From: Erythrocercus mccallii
Lineage: Eukaryota > Chordata > Aves > Passeriformes > Dicruridae
Assembly: GCA_013397435.1 (NCBI GenBank)
Contig: VZRG01000189.1
Location: forward strand, 124,001-188,000
DNA length: 64,000 bases
Direction: 5' to 3'
Shown here: positions 24,641-35,779 of the stretch, one piece after another
How positions within the stretch are numbered: the stretch's first letter is position 1
Layout: the number at the start of each line of letters is the position of its first letter
Notes under the pieces: model-generated
Told to the model about the DNA's origin: nothing
Seen by the model: the letters and a program-made list of their open reading frames with translations, nothing else
Databases searched by the model: none
Program-made: the position numbers and the translations under genes

Positions 24641-26027
24641 GGTGCCCTTACAGGCTGATGTGCTGCAGGAATCCTGGGGCTGTTCTGTGCAGGAGAAGTG
24701 TGCCCACTCTCCTTTCCTTGTGCTGAGCACTTGGAATTTTTTGCTTATGATGGAGGCTGTGCTATTGTGTTTCTGTATATATACATGAACATCTTTATGT
24801 ACATGTAAGCTTGACTAACTGTGGTAGATAATTCATTTACCTCACTCATTAGTTTGTAGAACACATTGCCATAAGGACTGAGGCTGAGGGCTTACACATT
24901 CCTGAAACAATTACACTGTCAGGACTAAATCTCAACTGTGTGTGGGTTGAGGTTGGAGAATAAGCAGGACTTTGCTCAGTCAGTAGTGAAGGTCTGCATC
25001 CTGGGTTTTGGTTACCCTGTTTTGTACTTGCCATAAGCACCTGGGTGAATTGCCTGAAATGAAGGGTAGAGAGGCAATTAATACTTGAAGTTTTGCTTCC
25101 TAATGCCATCCTCAGAGCATTGGGTTGCAAACATTACTTTTTGACTGCAGGACTGGTAATATGAGTTATGTTTCAGTAGACTCAGCTCTCTTGCTCTTAC
25201 AAGAATGTATTGGTGTTTTCAGTTTTTCAGCTTTCATTGTGGATCTTAATACCTGATGTTAATCTGAAAGGCCTGTCAGCCTTATTTCAAGCTACTATTT
25301 GAGATCCTTGGTTAAGCTTTTTGATAAGAAGTTTGAAAAGGCGGTTCAGTTACTCTAATAATGTCTCCAAACTCATGTGAGCAATGATGGCATTTCTAAC
25401 TGCTTCCTGAGTGTTGGAAACATGGCTCATTAGGGTCTGGTTTTTTTTTGAAAATGGATCACACCAACTGTAACAGCTGTAGAAGACCTTGCTTTCAGCC
25501 TGTGGTTATCTGTGAAGATTGTCTTTAATTTGATTTTTTTTTTTTAAATATTTAAAATAAGTATATGGTCTGGGTCTGCTTCTATTATTTATCAAAGTTT
25601 CTTTTGAATAGTGCAAGCACAAATTTATACATTAAATTAAGCTCTTTACAGTTACCAACACTGTTAAACCATTATTTGGAGAAGGAGGAAGATAGTATGG
25701 GGAAAAAATTGATCAAATCTGAAGTGAAGGGAAACTTTAATGGCGGACAGAAGGCTTGAAAACAGGCTCACGTAGTGAAGGTGATTAGTGTAGGAAGTGA
25801 TGATAAATGATGCTACACAATGCGCAACAAATATTTATGGCCAGGCTAGGGGCTGATTACAGCCTCCCGGAAGCATTAGAGAATTCATCTTTTATTCTGC
25901 TCCAGAGGAACCATTTTAGACAGAATCACTTGGGGACAGTGACTACAGCACCATGGAAGCTGTTGGAGTGCAGTCAGTACATGGTCAGGTAGCTGATGCA
26001 GACATTGCATTATATTAATGCCTTAAG
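24641..26027. other. Non-coding stretch, nothing recognised
   Basis: AT-rich, with a poly-T/A tract near 25527-25556. No internal retroviral sequence (gag, pol, env) is recognisable next to the LTR that follows, so that LTR is probably solo. Confidence 0.5.
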
Positions 26028-26275
26028 TTGTAGCTTTCATATTTTTAGATTCTGTGCTGCATAGGAATGTAATTTTGAGCCTTATATTAATTTCTAGTGA
26101 GCTCTCTTCCCAGAGAAGGCAGACAAAACAAATCCTCTTTTGCTGAGGACCAAGGACAACTTTCAGGCCCAAAGCATCAACAATGGTGGACTGGAGGGAG
26201 GAACAAGAAGGATGAGACCTCACAACCTGAAGCTGTAATTGGACAATTAAACCCCAAAATGCAGATGGACTAAAA

Positions 26276-26285
26276 TTTATAAAAA
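26276..26285 (+). promoter_or_regulatory. TATA-like box of the LTR
   Basis: 'tttataaaaa' lies within the LTR, about 118 bp upstream of its AATAAA. Position and sequence fit an LTR core promoter. Activity is not shown by sequence. Confidence 0.45.
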
Positions 26286-26393
26286 TGTAACATCTCGTGA
26301 CTGGGCAGCCATTTTCAGTTGGTCCTTGGTTCCCCTTCAGTGCAGCCTTGGTCGGGGTTCTGTCTTGCCCAAGGTGGATCCTGGAGGCCTTTC

Positions 26394-26399
26394 AATAAA
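26394..26399 (+). promoter_or_regulatory. LTR polyadenylation signal AATAAA
   Basis: A canonical AATAAA followed by a T/G-rich stretch ('ctctgtccagtctctgttcc') within 30-40 bp, as in an LTR R-U5 boundary. Confidence 0.55.
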
Positions 26400-26460
26400 T
26401 ACCTACTTTATTCTCTAGCTCTGTCCAGTCTCTGTTCCAAGTTGGCCTTGTAAGGCATCA

Positions 26461-28155
26461 ATATCACCCACTATTTTACTTTGTGCAGAAATTATATAGA
26501 AATGCTGGGTGCCCCAACCAGTGCCCCAACTAAAGAACATGAGCTTCATGTGTGCTACAGGGTTCTTGTGCTGTTGTAAGTGGCATATTACAAAAGGGTA
26601 AATGGAACTTTTCTCCTAAGCAGTTTTTCTAAATGTTGTTGAGTGCTGATGTTCCATCCTTTTAATTACAACAAGCTGGCATTCATGGTTATGTGTAATC
26701 AAGAAGTGGAAGATTTTATAACACCTTTTATCCCCTGACATGTGGTGAGGGAAAATACTAGTCTCTTTTTATCCACATGCTTCATCTGTCATAGGGCAAG
26801 GTTTGTCCAGTTTTCCCATGCACATAGGTTTTCATTGCTTGTGCAGTTTCTGTGAACATCCACATTGCCCGTCTGTTTTTGTTTCTGAAGTGAACCTAAT
26901 TGTACATTATTAGGTGATGTGTACTAATCTACTGGCCTGTGGATAATAAAACAACTGTGCATGCATTGTAATGGCATATTTAGCTGAGTGGCATTGCTTG
27001 TTTTGTTGTGCTTCTGCTGTTGCCAGTAGTTTCAGGATGCTATTACAATGTATGTGAGTCATCCCTGTTCCCAGGCCCCCATCCCTACTGCTCGACTGTG
27101 TGGGGCTGGGATGACAATTTGTGGTGCTTTTCTGCGTGATTAGTTACTCTAAATAGTTTTCATTCCTATTTAATGTCTATTCTAGAATGGTCTTTTCCTC
27201 AATTTTTTGCGCCCCCTTTGCTGTACACCTTAATCCTCTCCTCTTCATTTATGATCTTTGTAAATTATCAACTGTATCCCCCCTGAAATGCTCAAGATTC
27301 TGTGCTGTTGGTACTCAAGGATTTCCAAGCTGAAAAATTAAATTGTGCTTCTTGGTTTTGGGCCAGTGGAGAGTTTAAATGTCACAGAAGTGGTGTGTTC
27401 AGACTTCAAGGGTAAAGCTAGTCTACTACTGATTGTACCTATTCAGTGCTGGTTGTGAATGAACTGTTAACAGGTCTAAAACAAGACTGAAACAAAACTT
27501 GACTAAAACAAGAGTGAAAAGTAAAGAAAAAGGAGACCAGCTGAAAGCACAAGAGGTAAAATGTGATCTCAGTAACTTGTAGCATAGGTTTTAACCTGTA
27601 CTCTTAGATGCAAGAGACTTGTGTCCCTTACAGTTTAAGGATAAAGCTGCTGTTGCTGGTATTCAAAACAGAATTAATTTTTATGAATATGTAAAAAAAG
27701 GTAGATACTCTAGACATCCAATCATCCCATTTTTATATTTACCAGACTGACTGAAGAGCTATTTGATTTTGTTTTTGGGCTGTGATGGGCAAACACAGAT
27801 GCCTGCCTGAAATTTCACTGGTTGCTGCTGCCCAAGAGCTTCTGACACTTTTTTTGTAGTCAGAAGCTGCTAAAACCACATAAATCTGCATGAAGGTGCA
27901 TTTTATTGGGTAAACTAGAATTAAGTTACCAATAACCCCCCTAAGGGTCCAGTTCCCAAAATTCCTCTCAGAACAATATCTATGGATCCTCTGGAGATTC
28001 ATGCCCTAAATTTAGAGTAATTCTTTTCAAAGGTGTGTCCATAAAACTTTGGGGTGAGATGGTCTTTAAATGTGAGTCTCTAGACATTTAACCATGCCTT
28101 CAGGTAAGATGGACTCTAACAAAATTAACGTGCTCTTTCCCCCTTTCCATGACAG
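26461..28155. other. Non-coding stretch, nothing recognised
   Basis: AT-rich unique-looking sequence. A good donor motif at 28103-28104 (TTCAG|GTAAGA) has upstream acceptors, but every frame between is stopped, so no coding exon is called. Confidence 0.55.
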
Positions 28156-28215
28156 CTGTTTTCAGGAACAATGTTACAAGGAGAAGAGTCAGTCATTGCT
28201 GAGGCTGAAAGTCTT
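28156..28215 (+). other. Candidate internal exon (60 nt, phase 0)
   Basis: Seen: a strong acceptor 'ctctttccccctttccatgacag' ends at 28155, and a moderate donor CTT|GTAAGG is at 28216. The 60 nt are open in phase 0 as 20 codons, starting LFSGTMLQGEES and ending EAESL; an acidic helix-like peptide, not recognised. Read-through past the donor stays open 11 more codons to a stop. Same length and phase as the candidate at 10533, so the two could be spliced in frame. The donor is weaker than consensus because T rather than G precedes it; chance is quite possible. Confidence 0.2.
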
Positions 28216-31200
28216 GTAAGGGGTGAAGCAATGTACATTCTCAGATCATAGGAATGAACCATAACCATCTGTACATTTTAGCTACCGTAGGTTTGGTTGC
28301 TTGTACAAGCATCAAGTAAAGGAATCCAAGAGCTGTGACTGCTGTTTACACAGAGTTGTAAGTGAATTTATGTGATGCTTCTTGCTGGGCTTTGAACACA
28401 GATCTGCAGATTCCAACACTGGGGAAAATCTTCCCTGTTTTGCCAAGGTTTTTTAAATTAGAGCTTCTGATTTCTGCACACATCCTTCTATTTGGCCTTG
28501 AAACTACACAAAGCTATTTTGCTTTCTTTGGGCAAGAATTGTCTTCTGTTTATTCTCACACAAAAGAAAGAGAATGCAGTGATAAAATACAGTCAGTTCC
28601 TCAGCTGGCATAAATCAGCGTAGTTCCACTGGTTGCCCTAATTTAAATCCAAATTTTATCAAATCATTTCAAATAGGCTCACAGAATGAATTAAGTTGAT
28701 AGGAAAAAAATCCTTTGGTGCTTAAACCCCAAGTCTAATTTTCCAGTAGAAGGGCATCAGCTGCTGCCTTGTGCATTCACAACCTCGTGTTGGCTGCTTA
28801 TGGCTCGGTAACTGATGTTGGCTGTGAAGGAGACACTTGGCTGCTCCTTTGGCCGGTGGAGAAGAAATGTTGGCTGCTGGCTCCTGTGAAAGAGCAGAGC
28901 TATAAAATGAGGAAATAATAAAACATGATGAGTAGGTTAGGGTCACAAAATATTGTAAATAGGAGCATATTGGCCTCTCTGCTCTTTTTAAAGTACTTTG
29001 CGTGTTGGCTGGCCAGCTTCCTGGATGTCTGTCTTGCTTTAACTCTTTGGTTGTCTAAAGATGATATATAAGGGGAGCGAATGAACTGTTGGTGACCTTT
29101 TGTGTAAATTAAGGCTTGAAACAACTGTTTTCTTGAAATAGTTTCCTTTCAGACCTTTGGCATGGTCTTTGGCAATGATGCCTCCTCTGTCCAGCTCTCA
29201 TGCCCAGAAGTCTTGGTAGTGTATAGGGCAGTACAGGTGAATTGCAGTGATCAGTTCTTCTATTACCATGTTTAGACTGCAACTTTCAACCTAATTTTGT
29301 GCAATTTCTAGTTTGTCTGAGAATTACAGGAAAGTAAATATGAAAGAACAGTGTAGCTTGTCAGAGGCTGCTGTGCCAGGAAAAGCGAGCAATTGCCAGC
29401 AGTGATGCACTCTGTGTTTACATGTGAGCTTTTTGCTTCACAGGGATGAGCTGGCCTGACTTTTATAAAGCCCTGAGAAGTCAGAAGAAAGGGAGTCAGC
29501 AGGAGATCTGTTATCAATAGCTTTGAATATGAGATTGTGTGAGCTATGAGCAATGCTGGGTGTTCCAGGGTGAGGGAAAAGAAAGAATAAATGTAAAAGT
29601 GCAAGTCAGGCCCACTGCACTGTATTGGTAATGTCTATGTGGATTTCACAGGAAAGTGGAACAAGATTGTGTAGGGCTTTACTACTGAGTCTTATATGGA
29701 TGACCTTGTATTGTGTGAAGGATTTGACTTCAAGCAAATGCCTGGAAGTGTTATGTATCACTATCCTTTCTGCCCCAAAGCTCAATATGGTGGATTCTGC
29801 ATTTATTTTTGTGGATTTTTCCTGAGCTTTTACAAGCTAGTATTTTGTAGTTTTGGGAGGGATGAAAGTAATTTTTTTTTTTTCTTCCCCTTTTGCTGCT
29901 GCATGAAAGTACCAGGGCAATTATGGGATGGTACAGACAGTTATAACACAAAGACATGTTTGGTACACTTAGCCAGCAAGTGGTTTTTGAGCTTGGTGCT
30001 CAACACCAGTCAGTACCTATCCAGGTGAGTTGGAGAGATGGGTAAAAGTCCTTCTGTGGACACAGACTGGGGGAACATTCTGTGTGAAAGCTCAGTAGCC
30101 CCTTCTTAGGGCACAAAAGCTTTCTGAGCCATGGGAAGCTCTTTTGCAGATTCCCACCTAGGAATGTCCACCTGTGTGCAATTCCACCAGGTCTACGGCC
30201 TAACAGATGGTCCTAACTAATGAAAAGAGTCATTTTAATTAGCCCATCTAAAGACATTTATTCACACTGGTGGGCTCTCCAAATAAAGTTTCAGTGACTA
30301 GGATCTGTGTTGCTGGCTTCCAGCAGTCACCATCTGTTTGGTGGCAGAAACTGGCTGTGGTATCACTGCACGTATTTCCCACTCCAGTGGGCTGGAAACA
30401 GGTTTAAAGCGTGGGGAAGGAGGGGGGAAAGGTCTCCTGGTTGCTGCCTACAGCAGTTTTGAAAGATGTGGTATCCCTGCTTCCAGACCTAGGATTACAA
30501 CAGCTTATCCTGCTATCTCTAGCAGCAGTCTCGGAAAGCAGCTTTGGAAATCATGCTCATTTCCCCTGGCAGCAGTTTTTTAATATTTGAGAATACCTTT
30601 AGTGTATTTGCCAAGGCTCTTTCTTAGGCTGTTGGCCTATTTCTTAATTGAATATAGAAAACCCCTCTATTTTTAATGACTGTTAGAAAATAATCTAAAA
30701 TAATTAGAATAAGAAATGTCATGCAAGTAACGCTTATTCTGGGAGTACAGTAGTTTGCATGTTAAAGGAACCTCACTGGCTGCATATTAAAGTGAACCAC
30801 TTAATGGCCACATTCAATTAAAAATTGGAGGGATGGTAGGGAGTTGGAACAGTACAATAGAAGATTAGCAAGGCTTTATTGCCCATGACTTGTTTATTTG
30901 TGTCCTCTGCATACTGACAAACTAGTTTAGTTAAAGGGATAATTATGCCAGGGGGAAATTACAAAATTTCTTGGAGAAGAAACACAGGCTATGGATGAGA
31001 CAGGAATTGTGGGAGTTCAGCATCCTTCAGGATAATTCTGACAGTAAGTGTTGTTTACATATTTGATCTACTTACAGCCCTTCCCTGGGTTGACTCCTAG
31101 ATCCTCCTCAATCCCAAACACTACACAGACTCTGTTTTATTCAAGCTTTAATTTTCAGGTCTGTTTTAATGAAAGCTTTTTACAGGAAAAGGATGGTAAT

Positions 31201-34200
31201 ATTAGATTTAATAAAGACTTCTGGATAAGGTTTGATCAGGCAAAGTCATAAGTTTGAACTGTTGAGAGACCTTCCAAATCATTGTGCCTGATGTCTTCCT
31301 CTTCCAAGTAATTAAAGGTATATTCCATTTATTTTCTGATTTTTGTGGTTTGATTTTCATGTCTTTCAGCTTTTTCTGAAATTCTTTTTCTATGTAAAAG
31401 CTAAGGCACTGATGCCAATAACATTTCTCTAGGAGATACTACTTAAATAATCACCCAAATCATGAAACATACTAAAATAACAAGGTTTGGCATTATTTTT
31501 ATAATAGTCAAAGGCAAAGATCTGGTAGAAGCAGTGATGCCCATTTTGGATTAGTACATTTATTTTGATATCCTCTCCCTCCCCTGTGTTAATGTGATCA
31601 GATTTTCATTGTTAAATCACCTGCCATTCTCAAATGACCTGAAGGGCAGCCTTGAGGTCATATTCACTCTAGCTGTCATATTACTTGTGGAACAACTCCT
31701 CCTTCAAACTACATTTACCTGTTGTTGTGTGGATAGTTGCCATTTTGTTGGCACTGAGAGACTGACTTTGGGCAGACAAATGTGGCTGACCTTTCCTCAG
31801 AAGGACCCAGAGTTTTCTTCCTCAGAGACAAATTGGTTTAAAAGGCAGCCTCCTGCCAAGATGTGTGCAAACCACTTTAGAAATGTTTCCCACTCCCAAA
31901 ACCCTACAGCTTGGCCACCAAAGTTGTAATTTTTTTTGTTGCTGTACTGTCTAGACATGGGACAGTATTTTCCTGTTTGTCAAACACAGATCCAGGGTGT
32001 CCTTGTCCTAATGTGTCTGCCAAGTACAAGATGTCAACACCCTGGCAAACAACTTGATGATGTAGCTCTGGGCAGACCCAGCTGTAGCTGCAGGCTATTG
32101 TCAAGCACCACACACTGTCATGGTCACAAAAATTAAAGTATGTGCATGTTTGCCATGAGGAGCCTCCTAAGGGTAAACATAAGGATATATGTGAGAGCTT
32201 GGTAATGAGTGTTAGATTGGCTTGTGAGCTGATTGCAGGTAGAACCCAGGTGAGAAATGACATGTAAGAGCTTCAGAAAAATAACATTGATATAAATTAA
32301 TGGGAAAATATCTCATAGGAAGTCTTAAATGAGAAAAGAAACTTCTGGTTCAGGAAACAGAACAGTAAAACTGGAGAAATTTGACTACAGGTTTACTCAG
32401 TTCTAGTATGTTTCCTGTGACATGCACTGCTAGCCTGAGATAGCTAGATACCTGAGATAGATTTACTTGGCTTGGTTTGTTTCAGAATAATCTTGATTTT
32501 ATATTATTATGTAGGTAAAGTCTGCTTAAGATGCTATGCTGGGCCAAGGGCTGGTGTCAGATGTGCTCCATTGTTCATGCCCAGAAGACTGGGACAGAGT
32601 TGAAGCTGACACTTTTGATGGCTAAAAGGAGGACTCACCAGAAGGTATCTGTCTTGAGCTACTTTCTCTGCCACTCATACAAAGCCCACCAAACCCAGTC
32701 CCATGGCTCCCACACAGTGAAGAAATTCCAGGAGCTAATATGGGGTATGACTGGAAAGGAGAATGGAAGCATAATTTGGACACTGTCAAAGATGCTTTGT
32801 GGAGACCAGATAAATGGTGAAAATATTAGGCTTAATGGTCATCTTCAGGCAAGCTTTAGCTGAGAATTACTGGATTCCCTTTTGGGTGAAGAGGAACTGT
32901 AAGGGAAAGTTCAGGTTAAAGCTGATAAGTGGTTTTTAGACCAGTTTTCTGTTGAAACCCTACTTGTTTGAGGACATATTTGTCTGAATGGAGCATTTAT
33001 GGAAGCTCAATATTACTTTTTGGGAGAAAGAAAGTAAAGTGGTGCTGGGTTCCTACTTTAGCCCTGAGCACAATATGAAAATCATTAATCTGGATGATCC
33101 TTTGAAAAATTCTCATGCTAATTAGGTAGACTGAGATTTTCCCACATGAGCACCTTTGCAAGACTTATTGTCTAGTCTGAGATAGATATCTCTGGATTTA
33201 ATAAAAATATCAAACGATGTCAGTTTTATCTCATTGTGAAGCAGCAAAAAAGGCAATTAAAGCTTTCATGGCATGGGAAAACTGATTCACATCCAGTTCT
33301 ACTTCAGGCAGACTAGACAGCACAGTTTATGTTTTGAGATTAAAAACAATATCATGAAAAGAGTTGGTAGCTGGATAATAAACTGGGCTGAAGGGTGGAT
33401 TTTATAAAGGACAAGATCTTAAAATACTTGTAACTTGGGAAAGAAGATCCTTATAGAGAGAAATATTCATAAGAAGGGGAAAAATGAGGTGAAAATAGAC
33501 ACAAGGGAGATGAGGATTTACTGAGGAAGTAACGGGCTGAAAATTAGGAAGCCAAGAGAGATCTGTGTGATGAGAGAAGTAGTGGAGGCTGCGTTTGCAG
33601 GTGGGACAGATTTCAACAAGATCCTGTGAGAAAGGAGGTGTGATGGAGGGAGGAGGAGAGGCACAGCAGAAGAGATGCCTGGTTTGAAGACCTGCCAGTC
33701 CAAACACTGGATCCAAAGGTTGTCACAGCGTGAATTTTCATCCAGGCTTTGTCTCAAGCCTTTAGGCTTCTGAGGTTTCATCTAAACCAGATTGATTATT
33801 TATTGAAAGGCAATGCAGTTACACCTGTCATCAGTTACTTTTAATGGTATCTAAGTGGTTAATACTTTGCTGCTGCTACGTTGTTGTTGCCTTTCTTGTA
33901 CCATATGTCCTCATTGGGATGTCCAGCTTGTTATGGGCATCCTTGAATTTCTTTAATATTGTACTTGAGGCCTATGTTGACTGAGTTCAAGTGAAGCTGT
34001 TGCCTTCTTTCCTGATCACATTTATGGTTTAGATTAAGTGAAGGCGAGGTACAGTTTGGGTTGGTCTCTCAGGCTTGAAGCTCCCTTTACAAATTCCCTG
34101 CTGAGGAGAGTTTGTTTCTAAGCCTTTTACAAGGCAAATCCTGTGTTGTTAAAGGAGAATCTCATTTTAATCCTGGTAGTAACCGACAACTGTGAGGATT

Positions 34201-35689
34201 CTGTTTATCCAAACGACAGGTGTAGCACTAACCCTGACCTTCACTTATGCTTCCTCTGATATGTTGGAATAAGTCTGTAGGCTTTTCTCCTACAGTAACT
34301 TTCTTTCAATGCCTTTGGCATAGAGCTTCTTTCTACAGAAAATATGCCTGGAAAACCTGACTGAGTTACTGCTTTTGTTGCATATGTTTGGATTTTTTCT
34401 GTCTCTATCACTATTTGAGGTCTGAAGATTATAGCAAACTGGAGAGGTTTTAGTTGAAAAAGCCTAAAACTGAGGATTATCTGAAGATATGAGGAGCAGA
34501 AAATCTTCTCAATAGACCTTTATGAGAGATGCAGCAATACATATTTGTTCAGGTTCTTGGAATATCAAGCAAGGATTCAACTTTGTTCATTTAACTGCTT
34601 CAAATGGTAGATGTAAACGCTGATGCTTTTAGCTCAAGTTGTAGGCATTTATGTTAGTGATATCTGAGCAATTTTTCAAAGTATTAAAGGTTCCTGAATT
34701 TTCTTCTGCATTTTACTGAATTCTTGCCATGCTCAAGTACCCAAGAGTCTGCATTTCAGAAAGGTGATTCTTGGTTAGATAGAGAGAGGTTTTGTTCAGA
34801 CAACACATTCTGACATTTTCGTTTATTTTACTTTATAGCAGAGCAAAATGTATCTTTTTCTTATGTGAATTGAAGCTTGATTTAGGTGTTATTTTCCAGA
34901 AAAAGCCCTACTTTCGCTCTGAGACTCTGAAAATGAGAGAAAATTTCATTGTGGACCCTATCAATGCTATTATCAAAAATGTCATTAAAATCAGTAACAT
35001 TCTATGCAACATCTTTTAACAGAAATTACATGGTCAGAGCTTCCTTGAGCAGAACTTTTCATTACTATTTCAACCTGTGTACTTCATTTTTTAGAGTTTT
35101 TGTGGTTTGAAGTTTTCCAAATGATTAAATTCCTCTGTAAAGGAGCATAAATCAGCAATATGCAGAACAAAAAGGAGGGAAAGAGAATGTGCAAATGGGT
35201 TGCTGAGAGAAATGGGAAATAAAAACCCCACCATAATTACAATCCAAATTGAAAACCAGTGCAAGGATATATTTTTCTCTTTTTTTAGCTGTCTGCATCT
35301 GGGTTACCCTTCCCTTTTCTTTCCCGTGCATTGTCTGAGCTTTAGCTATAAAGCATGAACAAGAGAAGTTAATTTTAGCTTTTGTAAGTTATGGTTGTGC
35401 TTTTCATTTTCCTGCAGGTGTTCCGCACAGCAAGACAGGCTTGTTGGGTCTGTTGCACACTGCCCACAGAACATTACTAACATGCAGCTGTGCAGAAACA
35501 TCTGGACAGCTTGACTTGAAAGCACTCAGAATGTGTGCATGTGAATTTTTCCACTAGTCATGCAGGCATGATATGTAGTGCGTTCCATGGGCCATTGCTT
35601 CTCTGGCCTGAGCAGTGGAGGGCTTTGATGTCTTCTTCTTTCTGGTTTGTTGTTTTTGTCTTGCAATTTTTTTAAAAAATACTTCTTAC
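28216..35689. other. Non-coding stretch with weak exon-like and LTR-like signals
   Basis: 29916-30024 (+) has an acceptor after a T/C-rich tract, an open frame of about 35 codons and a strong donor (CCAG|GTGAGT). The segment around 30040-30320 ends with AATAAA-like 'aaataaag' and a GT-rich run and faintly resembles an LTR. About 33420-33680 is strongly purine-rich on the plus strand, which alone explains the longer minus-strand frames there. A strong acceptor at 35416-35417 opens a 49-codon frame to a stop. None of these is firm. Confidence 0.5.
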
Positions 35690-35779
35690 CTCTTCCAGAA
35701 AGGCTGGAGCACACATGAACTTTATATCTGAGATGGAGGAATGGGAAGCTGCTGCTTCTCAGCTGTCTTGTAAGATTTT
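35690..35779 (-). other. Candidate internal exon, minus strand (90 nt)
   Basis: On the minus strand an acceptor 'gctttctctaattacag' and a strong donor GAAGAG|GTAAGAAG bound exactly 90 nt. Two frames carry stops. The remaining one is open across the exon and reads ENLTRQLRSSSF...VCSSLSGR, giving a symmetric phase 1-1 exon of 30 codons. A possible branch-point 'tgctaaat' lies about 35 nt upstream of the acceptor. The peptide is not recognised. It is on the opposite strand from the other candidates, so at most one strand's set belongs to one gene. Confidence 0.22.

Larger units (their letters stand above)
26028..26460 (+). mobile_element. Solo LTR of an avian endogenous retrovirus (ERVL/ERVK-like)
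   Basis: The right part has the wording of passerine-type ERV LTRs: a TATA-like box 'tttataaaaa' (26276-26285), AATAAA (26394-26399), then a U5 segment 'ctctgtccagtctctgttcc' and the end '...aaggcatca' at 26460. TATA-to-AATAAA spacing is about 118 bp, reasonable for an LTR U3-R layout. The right edge ends in CA as expected. The left edge is uncertain: 26028 is the first TG that gives a plausible length (433 bp), but I could not find a matching target-site duplication for it, and starts further right are possible. No internal retroviral genes flank it. It could still provide a promoter or poly(A) site; that is inference. Confidence 0.7.

Noticed and set aside
28042..28102. Exon ending at the strong donor at 28103
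   Set aside because: Every frame from the available acceptors is stopped; it could only be non-coding.
31594..32863. Several 110-119 codon frames on both strands as genes
   Set aside because: They overlap on opposite strands, show no family features and are of the length expected from background.
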